The notes beneath the pieces were generated by a model. It was not told the origin of the DNA. It made no database searches and worked only from the letters and a program-made list of their open reading frames with translations. Shown here piece by piece: positions 1 through 8,179 of a stretch of 64,000 nucleotides of DNA (positions within the stretch are counted from its first letter, which is position 1; each line of letters begins with the position of its first letter). Source of the DNA: SCUS01 sp966211675 (GTDB taxonomy: Bacteria > Myxococcota_A > Polyangia > Polyangiales > Ga0077539); NCBI GenBank assembly GCA_966211675.1, contig CBIHPK010000008.1, positions 30,461-94,460 of the forward strand, written 5' to 3'. Made by a program: the position numbers and the translations under genes.

Positions 1-2144
1 TCGCTCCCGCGCGCGACCCGCGCCACGCGGTCGTCGCCGTCCGCGTCCCACCGCTTGTGCAGCGCAGCCTTGGCGGTGTCGCGCAGGCCCGAGCGGTGCT
101 GCAGCCAGTCGCCGCGCTTCACCCGGAGCTCGGTGGTGTTGGTGTCGGCCTCCGGCGCTGCCTCGACGGGCACGGCCGCCTTCTTCGCGGGCTTCGACGG
201 CGAGGGCTTCGCGACCGCCTTGCTCACCGTCCAGTAGCCGTCGGCCCCGGGCTCGATGCACCCGCCCTGGCCCTCGGGCCTGAACAGCAGCCCGGCGCTC
301 GCCACCTCCACGGTGTCGCCCCAGGCCACGCGGTGCTTGCCGTCGATGAGCAGCACCGTGCCCGACGGCCCGTCCTCACGGACGAACCCCGCCACGGTCG
401 CCTCCTTGCCGTCGCCGCGCTCCGCGAAGCACCGCACGACGTCGCCGAGCCGCACCACGTGCGAGGCCCCCGTCGGTGCGCGCCGCTCGACCGGGACGGC
501 GATCTCCGCGAGCCGGTCGAGCACCTTCGCCGCGAGGCTCTGCGGGAGCACCGTGCGGAGCGCGATGTTCTCCTTCGCCCTGGGGTCGACCGGCGTCCAG
601 AAGCACGCGGTGGCCGGGTCGAGCACCTCGACGTCGGACTCGGGTACCCACTCGGGCGGCCCGACGAGCTCGACGAGGGCATCGACCGGCGCGGCGGCCG
701 GGGCCTCGCCCTTCATCAGCGCGAGCAGCTCCGCCTCGAAGGGCGCCAGGTCGTCGTCAGAGTCGACGTAGGCGATGCGGTCGAAGGCGATCGACGCGGC
801 GATGGCCCGCACGACGAGGTCCTCCGGGAGGGCCGCGACCAATGCCTCGTCGGTGATGTCCTCCGCCGGCGCGTCAGTGAGGTTCTGCGGGTCCCGGCTC
901 AGCACGGCGAGCACTCGCTGGAAGGTCTGGCTGCCCGCCTCGACGAGGTACCCGAGCAGCGCGGTGCGCAGCATCGGCACGAGGCCCGCACGGGTCTCCG
1001 AAAGCGCGACGAGGCGCTCGACCTTGGCGCGCACCTCGGCTGCCTTGGCCTCCTGCTGCTTCTTCCACTTCTGGTCGTCGAAGCCGCCGTCGTCGCTGTC
1101 CTCGCCGTCGCCCTCCTCGGCGTCGCCACGTGCCGCTCGCTTCTCGGGCTCCGTCGCCTGGGTCGGCTTCGCGTAGAGCTCGATGGCGCGCCCGCTCGGA
1201 GCCTTCACCACCGCAACGGGCTTGGCGCCCTCGACCGGCGGCGTCGCGACGTAGGGCGCGTTCCAGGCGAGGTTATCGCCGTACTGGAACACCCCGGTCG
1301 GGTCAGCGATCACGGTCAGCTTGCGCTTCGTGGCGTCGCGCTCGACCCGCAGCCAGGTGGCGTCGGCCTTCGTGTTCCAGCAGGCCGCGTCGAGGCAGAG
1401 CGCGTCGCTGGAGGCGCCGGAGAAGAGGTCCGCCTGGGCGTCGGAGCGATGGAAGCACTTCGCGCACGGGCCGTGGCCGGGGAGCGTCTTGTCCTCGGTG
1501 TCGAACGGCGCAGCAGCAACGGCGTGCGACTCGTAGCCGATGTCCCGGGCGAACTCCCGCGCGCTCGGGATCGGGCGGTCGTGGTGGTAGCGGGCGAGCA
1601 CCCGCTGCTGGGTCGAGGGGGCGAGCGCCGCGAGCTGCTGCGCGTGGGTGATCGGGAGTCGGCCGGACTGCAGCCACGCGCGGGCCTCGTCGACGAGCCC
1701 CAGGAGCGCGAGGCGCCGCTGCACCCACCGGACAGAGTGCCCGAGGCGGTCCGCCAGGTACTCCGGGGTGCGCTTGTCCTCTTGAATGATCGCGTCGAGA
1801 GCGATCGCCTCCTCGAGGGGGTGCACGTCCTCGCGGCCCGCGTTCTCCACGAGCTGCATCTCGCGCACGAGGTCGTCGGGGATCTCCCGCACCTCGCAGC
1901 GCAGGGTAGGGAGGCCCGCGATCCCTGCCGCGCGCCAGCGGCGCTCGCCAGCGACGATCTCGAAGAGGTCGCCCACCGGCCGCACCAGCAGCGGGTGGAT
2001 CTGCCCCACCGGGGAGGCCAGCGAGGTAGCCAGATCGCGCAGGGAGACCTCGTCGAAGGTCGTTCGGGGCTGGCGGCGCGGAACGATGAGGCTGATCGGG
2101 ATGTCGCGGGTGTCGAGCTTCGGGTCTGCGTTGATGCCGTCCAT
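1..2144 (-). CDS. ParB-like partition/nuclease-family protein (3' end outside window)
   Basis: The protein reads right to left from an ATG at 2144 and is still open at base 1, giving at least 714 residues. Its N-terminal ~100 residues hold the ParB CTP-binding box GERRWRA, followed by the ParB-type ENAGREDVHPLEEA helix and a helix-turn-helix region (LADRLGHSVRWVQRR). A Cys-rich segment follows (CAKC ... CLDAAC), probably metal-binding, and then a long acidic and helical C-terminal part of unknown role. Chromosomal ParB is about 300 residues, so this is the large ParB-like type found on phages and plasmids. Family knowledge allows either DNA segregation or a DNA-processing role. It is the last visible gene of the recombination operon, 19 nt after the exonuclease gene. 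The family is clear; the role is inferred. Confidence 0.8.
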   Translation of the reverse strand, partial: MDGINADPKLDTRDIPISLIVPRRQPRTTFDEVSLRDLATSLASPVGQIHPLLVRPVGDLFEIVAGERRWRAAGIAGLPTLRCEVREIPDDLVREMQLVENAGREDVHPLEEAIALDAIIQEDKRTPEYLADRLGHSVRWVQRRLALLGLVDEARAWLQSGRLPITHAQQLAALAPSTQQRVLARYHHDRPIPSAREFARDIGYESHAVAAAPFDTEDKTLPGHGPCAKCFHRSDAQADLFSGASSDALCLDAACWNTKADATWLRVERDATKRKLTVIADPTGVFQYGDNLAWNAPYVATPPVEGAKPVAVVKAPSGRAIELYAKPTQATEPEKRAARGDAEEGDGEDSDDGGFDDQKWKKQQEAKAAEVRAKVERLVALSETRAGLVPMLRTALLGYLVEAGSQTFQRVLAVLSRDPQNLTDAPAEDITDEALVAALPEDLVVRAIAASIAFDRIAYVDSDDDLAPFEAELLALMKGEAPAAAPVDALVELVGPPEWVPESDVEVLDPATACFWTPVDPRAKENIALRTVLPQSLAAKVLDRLAEIAVPVERRAPTGASHVVRLGDVVRCFAERGDGKEATVAGFVREDGPSGTVLLIDGKHRVAWGDTVEVASAGLLFRPEGQGGCIEPGADGYWTVSKAVAKPSPSKPAKKAAVPVEAAPEADTNTTELRVKRGDWLQHRSGLRDTAKAALHKRWDADGDDRVARVARGS

Positions 2145-2163
2145 GGTCAGGGCTCTCCGTCGG

Positions 2164-3000
2164 TCAGAAGGGAAGGTCGTCGTCGAAGTCGGCTGCGGGG
2201 AGCGGCGGTAGCGGAGGGGGCGTCGGCGGAGCGGGCGCGCGCGGGCGCTTGCCGTCGAGCACCTCGCGGCAGAGGGCGTGGACGTCGGGGGCGAAGTCGT
2301 TGCGGAGCATCCAGGCGACGAACCCGCGGGCGTCGACGAGGCGCTTGCCGCTCTCCTTGCCGAACGCGAGGACCGCGTCGCCCGCCTCGTTCCAGCGAAC
2401 CTTGCCGCAGTCGGTCGCCCAGTCGGGTTGGCGCCCACCGCTCGCCAGGTCGAGCCCGGCGAGGTCGCCCGGGAGGTCCGGGTACTCGGCGAGCTGCGCG
2501 AGCAGCACGTCGAGCGTGGCGTCCGCGTCGGCCACGGCCGAGTGCGCGCCCTCGTGCTCGCGCCGCAGGTAGCGGCGCACCGCGGACCCGAGCGTGTGCC
2601 GCTCGCGCTCGCGGAAGATCACCAGCGCGTCCACCACGCCGGCGCCCTCGCAGGGCCACGGCACGCCGGCGCGGACGAACTCGGCGCGCAGGACGGGCAG
2701 ATCGAACGCGCGCAGATTGTACCCGAGGAGGTCGACGCCGCGCAGGTGCCGGGCGACCTCCTCGGCCACGTCGACGAAGCCCGGGGCCGCGAGCACCATC
2801 GCGTCGGTGATGTGGTGCACCTCGGTCGCCTCGGCCGGGATCGGGCGCCCCGGGTTGAGCAGCCAGCGGTGCGGGGTGCGCGAGCCATTCGGGGCGAGCA
2901 CCACCAGGCCGAGCTCGATGACGCGGTCCTCGGTGATGCTCTTGCCCGTCGTCTCGACGTCGAGGCAGACCAGGGGGCGGGCGAGGAGGAGGGGGAGCAT
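2164..3000 (-). CDS. DnaQ-like 3'-5' exonuclease (DNA polymerase III epsilon type)
   Basis: This 278-residue protein begins with a classic DEDD exonuclease core. Motif I is LVCLDVETTGK near residue 14 (DxE). A VHHITDAMV segment and the motif II region LLGYNLRAFDLPVL near residue 95 follow, and motif III is AHSAVADADAT (H...D), matching DEDDh exonucleases. The C-terminal 100 residues carry a basic patch and a Pro-rich linker ending in an acidic DFDDDLPF tail, which resembles an SSB-type acidic tip and could be a protein-interaction tail. The start ATG overlaps the stop of the upstream nuclease gene by 3 nt, so translation is probably coupled. Together with the RecB-like nuclease and RecT it fits a phage recombination and repair cassette. 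Proofreading for a host polymerase is the alternative role. Confidence 0.85.
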   Translation of the reverse strand: MLPLLLARPLVCLDVETTGKSITEDRVIELGLVVLAPNGSRTPHRWLLNPGRPIPAEATEVHHITDAMVLAAPGFVDVAEEVARHLRGVDLLGYNLRAFDLPVLRAEFVRAGVPWPCEGAGVVDALVIFRERERHTLGSAVRRYLRREHEGAHSAVADADATLDVLLAQLAEYPDLPGDLAGLDLASGGRQPDWATDCGKVRWNEAGDAVLAFGKESGKRLVDARGFVAWMLRNDFAPDVHALCREVLDGKRPRAPAPPTPPPLPPLPAADFDDDLPF

Positions 3001-4193
3001 CAGGCCGCCTCCTCCCCGGTCGTCGCAGGGGCCGAGCCCTTCGCCTTGCGCGTCTTGAGCTGCACGAAGGAGCTCGACTTCACGACCTTCGCGGCCTCGA
3101 GCCTCGCCTGCAGCGCCTCCAGCGCCTTCTTCAGGCCGCGGCCCGGCGCGACCTGGCGCACGAGCTCGCCGACCGACTCGAAGCTGACCGACCGCTCGAC
3201 GATCGCGTCGGCCTGCGCGCCGAACTGCTCGCGCAGGATCGCCAGCATCCCGTCGAGGTCGACGATCTTGCGGCGGGGCACGAGCACAGGCACCAGGCGC
3301 TCGCCGCCCGGGAGCGGCAGTCCGGAGAGCTCGGCCCTCGCCCGCACGCTGGCCTTGGCGCGCTTCAGCATCTCCTCGGCGGCCTGGAGCATCGGGTACG
3401 CGCGCCCCGCATCCTCGTCGGAGAGCAGTGCGAGGCGGTCGGGCGTCAGCGGGTCTGCGAGGAACGCCCTCACCGCGGCGGTCTGTGCAGGACAGAGGGG
3501 GAGGGCGGCGCAGTAGCGGCAGTGGGTGCCGGTCGAGAAGTCCGGGAGCCCTCCCCCGGCGAGCTGCGCGCGGGCGGCGCCGACCGCGGCAAAGAGCGCC
3601 CGGATGCGCGACGCGTGGGCCTCGATGGCGAAGGCACCCAGGGTCGCGCGGTCCCAGCGCAGGTCCCCGTTGTGGCCGATGTAGCCTATCGCCACGTCGA
3701 CCTCGTCGAGGGCGTGCACCCGGGCGACACAGACGGCGCCGAACCCGAGCTGGAGGTTGCGCGCGGCCGGCGCGACCTCGTCGAAGCCCTTGAAGTCGAT
3801 GACCGTCCAGCGCTCGCGGCCGTCCCCCGGCGGCAGCACGAGGTCGAGCGTGCCGCTGACCTCCGTCGGGGTGACCTCGTAGGCCCGCTCGATCCACTGG
3901 CCGAGCTCGCGCGCCGTGTCGGCCGCAACGTCGTAGGCGAACGCGATCTCGTAGCGGCCGCCCGTGGGGATCTCGTCGGTGTCGATCCCCAACACCTGCG
4001 CGCGCCACGGGGCATCGCTCGGAACCTCGGCGACGGCGGCCTCGCGCCCGACCTCCCCCGCGCGCTGCAGGAAGCGGTGCCGCGCGGTACCCGCCACCTG
4101 GTCATCGGTGGACTCGGTCCACACGGCGGGCAGGGCCGCGGCGGCGGGGCAGCGCTCGACGAGCTCGAGGCGGCTGGCGGTGATGTTGCTCAC
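3000..4193 (-). CDS. PD-(D/E)XK exonuclease, Cas4/RecB-like, with Cys cluster
   Basis: A GTG start at 4193 overlaps the RecT stop by 3 nt (GTGA), giving 397 residues. The N-terminus has the RecB/Cas4-type SRLELVERCPAA motif. The nuclease core follows as GTARHRFLQ, then VSGTLDLVL ... WTVIDFKGF, giving the D...DxK catalytic pattern. One Cys in the first motif plus CRYCAALPLC later match the split four-Cys arrangement that holds a 4Fe-4S cluster in AddB and Cas4 nucleases. The C-terminal third is Lys-rich and ends in GSAPATTGEEAA. A nuclease next to RecT normally acts as its 5'-3' exonuclease partner, as in RecE/RecT or YqaJ/RecT pairs, so a strand-resecting role in phage recombination is the natural reading. 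Activity is inferred from motifs only. Confidence 0.82.
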   Translation of the reverse strand: MSNITASRLELVERCPAAAALPAVWTESTDDQVAGTARHRFLQRAGEVGREAAVAEVPSDAPWRAQVLGIDTDEIPTGGRYEIAFAYDVAADTARELGQWIERAYEVTPTEVSGTLDLVLPPGDGRERWTVIDFKGFDEVAPAARNLQLGFGAVCVARVHALDEVDVAIGYIGHNGDLRWDRATLGAFAIEAHASRIRALFAAVGAARAQLAGGGLPDFSTGTHCRYCAALPLCPAQTAAVRAFLADPLTPDRLALLSDEDAGRAYPMLQAAEEMLKRAKASVRARAELSGLPLPGGERLVPVLVPRRKIVDLDGMLAILREQFGAQADAIVERSVSFESVGELVRQVAPGRGLKKALEALQARLEAAKVVKSSSFVQLKTRKAKGSAPATTGEEAA

Positions 4194-5287
4194 GCGGCCT
4201 CGCTCGCGGGACGCTCGAGGGCGTCGACGCAGCCGTTGTAGAGGGCGGACAGGTGCGTCGCCTCGGCGGCCGTGAGCTGCTGCGCCGCGGCGGCCGTCTG
4301 GAGACGTGCACCGATCGCGTCGAGGGTCGGGATGTCGGTCGCGGCGCGCAGCTCGCGCTCGAAGCCCGCGGCGATCGACGGCGGCGACAGGGCCTTGCGT
4401 CGCTGGCTCACGCACGCCGAGAGGACGTTGCCCACGGCCGGAGGGAGCTTCGCCACGGACGGACCGCGCAGGCGCGTAAGGGCCGTGAGGTCCTCGTCGC
4501 TCTTCGCCGCGGCGATCTCGGCGAGGACGTCGCTGGCGAGCGACCACGCCGAGGGCTCGCGCGACAGCCCTTCGGCCTTCGCGACGCGGGCGGCGAAGTC
4601 GGACTCGCCCAGCTCCTGGGCGCGTGCCTCGGCGACCGGGCGCGCGGTCTCGCGCTGCGCCGCCGGGAGGGAGAGCACGAGGGCAACCAGCTCGGTGGAG
4701 CTCGCGGCCACGGCGGCGCGCTCGCGGAAGCGGGCGAGGGGATCGGGAGCGGCGAGCTGCGGGCGGCTGTGGTCCGCGGGCTCGTCGCGACGGATCTCCT
4801 CGGCCTCGTCGGGGTCGTACACGCCCGCCACGAGGTCGGGGTAGACGGCGCGGGCGAGGGCGGCGCCGCAGCGGGCGCGGAGCATCGCCCCGGGGTGGGC
4901 CTTCCACGTCGAGGAGCCGGTGAGGCCGGCGGCCTTCGCCTGCTCGAAGGTCCACGTGAGCTCCACCGGCGCGGGGTGGCCCTTGCGATGGGTGACGAAG
5001 GTGGCGCGCTCGGCCGTCGACTCGGCGAGGCGAAAGTATTCGCAGACGTCGCGCACCCGAGTGCACATCGCGATCTGCGCGTCGGCGTTGAGGCTCACCT
5101 TGCCCTTCACTAGCGAGATCAGGCGGATCGACTGCATGGGCTCGAAGCCCATCTCGGCGCCCGCCAGCATGATCGCGAAGGCCGCGTCGGCGTTCTTCAC
5201 GTCGGGCGGGCACACCCCGCTGCGGAAGATCTTCTCGGCCACCCTCTCGAGGGCGTCGAACTGCTGGGCGTCGAACTTGAGGGTCAT
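4190..5287 (-). CDS. recT: RecT-family single-strand annealing protein
   Basis: The 365-residue protein carries the RecT signature in its first 160 residues: IMLAGAEMGFEPMQSIR, then VKGKVSLNADAQIAMC, then a WKAHPGAMLRARCGAALARAVYPDLVAGVYDPDEA segment that is read here as three short blocks ending in the acidic YDPDEAEEIR. RecT proteins coat ssDNA and anneal complementary strands in phage recombination. The C-terminal half is helical and divergent. An unusually good ribosome site (GGAAGGA, about 8 nt before ATG) precedes it, unlike most genes in this operon, so it may be a main entry point for translation. It overlaps the downstream nuclease gene by 4 nt. The family call is strong; substrate partners are inferred from context. 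Confidence 0.85.
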   Translation of the reverse strand: MTLKFDAQQFDALERVAEKIFRSGVCPPDVKNADAAFAIMLAGAEMGFEPMQSIRLISLVKGKVSLNADAQIAMCTRVRDVCEYFRLAESTAERATFVTHRKGHPAPVELTWTFEQAKAAGLTGSSTWKAHPGAMLRARCGAALARAVYPDLVAGVYDPDEAEEIRRDEPADHSRPQLAAPDPLARFRERAAVAASSTELVALVLSLPAAQRETARPVAEARAQELGESDFAARVAKAEGLSREPSAWSLASDVLAEIAAAKSDEDLTALTRLRGPSVAKLPPAVGNVLSACVSQRRKALSPPSIAAGFERELRAATDIPTLDAIGARLQTAAAAQQLTAAEATHLSALYNGCVDALERPASEAA

Positions 5288-5393
5288 CGTCCTATCCTTC
5301 CGTTTACGTGTCCGTGTAATCGGCCTGGGGTCCTGGGGATCCGTCGAGCCAAGAGCGGTGGGGGGACCGCGCGCTCGGTGGATCCCCGGGGCC
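5288..5393 (-). promoter_or_regulatory. recT leader with strong RBS and BamHI-site-like inverted repeat
   Basis: This is the only real gap inside the left operon. On the minus strand it ends in GGAAGGA before the recT ATG. Upstream lies an inverted repeat GGGGATCC (5335-5342) / GGATCCCC (5380-5387) around a 37-nt GC-rich loop that contains a second small hairpin. TAAACG and TTACAC elements sit 20-35 nt before the start and could be -10 elements. A second internal promoter or an attenuator for recombination genes is plausible; no single hexamer pair is convincing. Confidence 0.35.
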
Positions 5394-5927
5394 TCAGCCC
5401 GGGCCCCGCGCGAGCCGGGCCGCGAGGGCCTCGACGCGCTGGGCGGTGATGCGGCGCTCCACCTCGCCCCGGGCCTCGCGGGGGAGCGCCTCGATGCGGG
5501 CGTCGAGCACGCCCTGCGCGGCGACGATCGCGTCCGGCGTCCAGGCCGCGCTCACGGCGCAGCCGCGGCAGTCGGCGACGCCGGGCACGTCCAGGCGGCC
5601 GCAGGCGCAGCGCTCGGAGGCAGGCGGGTACACCGTCGGGGCTTCGAGCAGCCGGCCGCCCCGCTGCGCCGATTCGAGCGCGTGCTGGTGGGCGTCGAGG
5701 AGACGGCGCACGTCGGCGCGCGGGAAGGTGGCGACGGGGCCGCGCGTGCTGCTGTGGAGCGCGAGCAGCCGACCGGCCGCGGCCTCGTCGTTGGCGAGCA
5801 CCCCGGCGATGTCGTCGTCGGAGGGCGCGGGCGGCGGCACCGTGGCCACCTCATTGACCTCGTCGAGGTCGCAGAGGCTGCACTGGTTGCGGCCCGCGCG
5901 GTCGCAGGAGCATCGGGGGGCGCTCAT
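5394..5927 (-). CDS. Small Cys-rich protein, unknown function
   Basis: 177 residues, starting at ATG 5927 that overlaps the previous stop by 4 nt. The N-terminus has CSCDRAGRNQCSLCDLD, a compact zinc-ribbon-like cluster, and a second Cys set (CACGRLDVPGVADCRGC) lies in the middle. Between and after them the chain is helical and Ala/Arg-rich, ending in RVEALAARLARGPG. It resembles the protein of 7689-8048, which has a related CNLCSF cluster at its C-terminus. No known family is recognised. Position directly upstream of recT suggests an early gene involved in DNA handling or host takeover, but that is only context. Confidence 0.65.
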   Translation of the reverse strand: MSAPRCSCDRAGRNQCSLCDLDEVNEVATVPPPAPSDDDIAGVLANDEAAAGRLLALHSSTRGPVATFPRADVRRLLDAHQHALESAQRGGRLLEAPTVYPPASERCACGRLDVPGVADCRGCAVSAAWTPDAIVAAQGVLDARIEALPREARGEVERRITAQRVEALAARLARGPG

Positions 5928-6376
5928 GAGTGCACCTCGCTCTCGTCGCCCAGGGGCGCGCGCACGGCCTCGGGGAGCGCGGCCACCGCCGCGTCGTGCA
6001 GGGCCTGCACGCGCGCGGCGAGCGCCTCGATGCGCGGGGAGCGCACCTTGGCGGCCAATCGCGCGAGGGCCCGGGCGACCTTGGCGCAACCCTCCTCGTT
6101 CGCGCGGTGCGTCGGGCCGAGCACGCCGTCGGCCGCGCTGCGCGTGCCGCCCGCCGCGGCCACGGCGCGGAGGATCTCCGGGTAGAGCTCGCCGAGGTCG
6201 CCCGACGCGCTCGCCCAGGTGAGGAAGTAGTCGAAGGCCAGGTCGCGTGACCGGGGCGCGAGGTCCAGGGCCCGGACGCGGTGCCCGTCGTCGGTCGTCT
6301 CGACGCGGTACCCGCGGGCGTCGCGCGAGAGCGTGACGACACGGCCGTCGGGGCGTCGGTGGCTGCGGAGGATCAC
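5924..6376 (-). CDS. Hypothetical helical phage protein
   Basis: 150 residues from a GTG at 6376 that overlaps the upstream stop (GTGA). The first 35 residues look like a small beta domain (VILRSHRRPDGRVVTLSRD). The remainder is mostly helical with the segment DLAFDYFLTWASASGDLGELYPEIL and a Leu/Ala-rich C-terminal helix pair. No catalytic motif, signal peptide or membrane segment is visible. Translational coupling to both neighbours places it in the same early transcript. Function unknown. Confidence 0.6.
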   Translation of the reverse strand: MILRSHRRPDGRVVTLSRDARGYRVETTDDGHRVRALDLAPRSRDLAFDYFLTWASASGDLGELYPEILRAVAAAGGTRSAADGVLGPTHRANEEGCAKVARALARLAAKVRSPRIEALAARVQALHDAAVAALPEAVRAPLGDESEVHS

Positions 6377-6981
6377 GCGGCACCGGCCTTCCGACGGGCG
6401 ACGCCCCGCACCGTGCAGGCCCAGCCCTTCGCCGTGAGGGCCGCGCCGATCTCGGCCGCGCGCTGGCCCGTGACGAAGGCGCTGTCGCCGTGGGCGTGGC
6501 GGACGTCTGCGGCGGTGAGCCCGGCGTCCTCGAGCGCGAGGAACACCACCACGTCGGTGGTGCGCAGCGTCGTCCAGCGGTGCGCGTGGTCGTTGGTGAC
6601 CACGACGGCGGGGGCGAAGGCCTCGCCCGCGGCGCCGCACTTCGAGCACGCGCCGCCGGCCGCGGCGTGCCAGACGGTGTTGCAGTGGCGCAGGTGCGTC
6701 GCGCCGTCGGGCGCCGGCAGCGTGGCGCACCGCGCGCGGGCCTGCACAGCCTCGTACTCCGAGCGGGCGCCGCGGTACCGCGGGCAGTCGCGCGCTTCGG
6801 ACGGGTGGCGGTGCTCGCACTGGCACCAGGGGACGAAGGCGTCGCCCTCGAGCCGGCCGAGGCCGAAGCCACAGGGGTGGCCGTCTAGGGCATAGGCGAC
6901 GCAGACCGCCAGCGGGTCGGCGACCTCGCCCACGGTCTCCCAGGTGAGGGAGCCGTAGCCGAACGAGAGGGTGCCGATCAC
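6373..6981 (-). CDS. Hypothetical protein with two Cys/His clusters
   Basis: 202 residues from GTG 6981. A beta-rich start (VIGTLSFGYGSLTWETVG) leads to a CQCEHRHPSEARDCPRY cluster and then HCNTVWHAAAGGACSKCG, both plausible zinc sites. The C-terminal part (DHAHRWTTLRTTDVVVFLALEDAGLT) looks like a small alpha/beta domain and ends in the basic tail RGVARRKAGAA. No enzyme motif is identified. Both ends overlap neighbouring genes by 4 nt. It may be a nucleic-acid-binding early protein; this is inference only. Confidence 0.6.
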   Translation of the reverse strand: MIGTLSFGYGSLTWETVGEVADPLAVCVAYALDGHPCGFGLGRLEGDAFVPWCQCEHRHPSEARDCPRYRGARSEYEAVQARARCATLPAPDGATHLRHCNTVWHAAAGGACSKCGAAGEAFAPAVVVTNDHAHRWTTLRTTDVVVFLALEDAGLTAADVRHAHGDSAFVTGQRAAEIGAALTAKGWACTVRGVARRKAGAA

Positions 6982-7334
6982 GCCGCACCTCGCTTCGCCG
7001 GCAGCAGCGAGTCCATCAGCCGCTTCGCCTCGGGGTCCATCGGCGGGGGCACCCAGCGCACCGCGGCGGTGCCGTCCGCGGGGAGCACCGCGGGCCAGCG
7101 CATGCGGCCGCCTCCGGCGAGCCGTGGGGCGTGCGGGAACGAGTCCCGCAGCGAGCCGTTGGCGTCGTAGAGCGCGACGCCCGCGCCGACGTACGGGTAG
7201 GCGCCGATGGACCCGCCGCGCACCATCGCGTCGCGGCGGGCCTGGAGGTCGTCGCGGTCGCCGGTCGCGACCAGGCGCAGCGCGCCGTCGACCAGCTGCA
7301 TGAGCGTCCAGCCGTGCCGGGAGGAGCGCTTCAC
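6978..7334 (-). CDS. Hypothetical protein
   Basis: 118 residues from ATG 7334, in a 4-nt overlap with both neighbours. The N-terminal helix (WTLMQLVDGALRLVATGDRDDLQARRDAM) is followed by a Gly/Pro-rich beta region and a conserved-looking ending PPMDPEAKRLMDSLLP. No membrane segment, no Cys cluster, no recognised family. Confidence 0.6.
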   Translation of the reverse strand: MKRSSRHGWTLMQLVDGALRLVATGDRDDLQARRDAMVRGGSIGAYPYVGAGVALYDANGSLRDSFPHAPRLAGGGRMRWPAVLPADGTAAVRWVPPPMDPEAKRLMDSLLPAKRGAA

Positions 7335-7513
7335 GCGTCACCTCGCGTGCGGCTCGCCCGGGCGGCCTCGGCGCGGGCCCACAGCTCGTCAGCGCGGGCC
7401 TCGATGGCGTCGGCGGTGCGGGGGTCGCCCGCGAGGCGGCGCTGCCACGCCTGCGACTCCATCAGGAGCGAGGCCTGCGCGAGGAGCGGGTAGGCGACGT
7501 CGGCGCGGGTCAC
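7331..7513 (-). CDS. Small helical protein
   Basis: 60 residues from GTG 7513, overlapping the upstream stop by 3 nt. The sequence is a single amphipathic helical stretch (LLAQASLLMESQAWQRRL ... ADELWARAEAARASR). Size and charge pattern suit a small accessory or DNA-mimic/regulatory protein, but nothing in it is diagnostic. Confidence 0.5.
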   Translation of the reverse strand: MTRADVAYPLLAQASLLMESQAWQRRLAGDPRTADAIEARADELWARAEAARASRTRGDA

Positions 7514-7692
7514 GACACCGCTCCGACCGCAGCCGCCACGCGGTCCACCTCGGCGCGCGGGATCCCGGCCTCGCGGCCGAGGCGGCGCACCGTGCGCAGC
7601 AGCACCCGGCGGCCCGGGAGGGCGGCCATCACCAGCAGGTTGGCCCACTCCGCGCGCTCCTCGGTGCGGTAGGTCTCGGCGAGGCCGATCAC
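7510..7692 (-). CDS. Small helical protein
   Basis: 60 residues if GTG 7692 is used. That start gives the GTGA overlap seen for nearly every gene here and was preferred over an ATG at 7728, which would overlap the upstream gene by 40 nt. The sequence VIGLAETYRTEERAEWANLL continues into a basic helix and ends with RAEVDRVAAAVGAVS. No recognised family. Confidence 0.5.
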   Translation of the reverse strand: MIGLAETYRTEERAEWANLLVMAALPGRRVLLRTVRRLGREAGIPRAEVDRVAAAVGAVS

Positions 7693-8048
7693 GCCTGCAC
7701 CGTCCGGGTGCTCTGGTTGAAGCTGCACAGGTTGCAGCGGCTCTCGCCGTCGCAGTTCTGGAGCGCGCGCCGTGCGCAGTCGCGGCAGCCGTTGCGGCCC
7801 CAGGCGACGTTGCTGGCTGCCAGCGCGGCGAAGTCACCCGCCGCCCAGGCGCGCACCTGATCGGCGTACATCCGGCCGAGCTCCGCGTCGTGGCGCAGGG
7901 CGCCGTGCGGGTCGAGCAGGTCGGCGACGATCGACGGGGCCAGCGCGACGAGGCCCGCGCGGATCACCGCGGCGATGGTGTTCAGGCGCTGCTCGATCTC
8001 CAGGTCGCGGGCGAGCTCGGCGGCGGGGTGAAGCGGGGCGGTCGACAT
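7689..8048 (-). CDS. First gene of left operon: Cys-rich hypothetical protein
   Basis: 119 residues from ATG 8048. An N-terminal helical region (ELARDLEIEQRLNTIAAVIRAGL) is followed by a C-terminal zinc-like array: CRDCARRALQNCDGESRCNLC, six cysteines within about 30 residues. It is the promoter-proximal gene of the minus-strand operon, 44 nt downstream of the operator pair at 8092-8134. That is the position occupied in lambdoid phages by the early-left regulator (N), so an antiterminator or early regulatory role is conceivable but unproven. The cluster resembles the CSLCDLD cluster of the protein at 5394-5927. Confidence 0.6.
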   Translation of the reverse strand: MSTAPLHPAAELARDLEIEQRLNTIAAVIRAGLVALAPSIVADLLDPHGALRHDAELGRMYADQVRAWAAGDFAALAASNVAWGRNGCRDCARRALQNCDGESRCNLCSFNQSTRTVQA

Positions 8049-8091
8049 CGGGGCCTCAGGCCGCGGCGGGGAAGTGATCCGCCGTCGGTGA

Positions 8092-8134
8092 GACAATCTA
8101 TTGCCTCGATTCTGTTTCGAGTCAACCCGTTGTC
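8092..8134 (-). promoter_or_regulatory. Left operator pair and likely early-left promoter
   Basis: Two 14-bp dyads lie 29 bp apart: GACAATCTATTGCC at 8092-8105 and GTCAACCCGTTGTC at 8121-8134. They share the plan GnCAAy-N2-rTTGnC with the pair at 10705-10748. On the minus strand TAGATT (8095-8100) and TTGACT (8120-8125) could form a promoter reading toward 8048, with both hexamers inside the operators, so a bound repressor would block it. The dyads are seen; the repressor assignment and promoter are inferred. Confidence 0.7.
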
Positions 8135-8179
8135 ACGGATGCGCGCTCTTTTTCTCCCGACCCCCGTCCGGCCCAGGTT

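Noticed and set aside
57..2810. 917-codon open frame on the plus strand
   Set aside because: Antisense shadow of the ParB-like and exonuclease genes; Arg/Gly/His-rich translation without motifs, caused by the high GC content.
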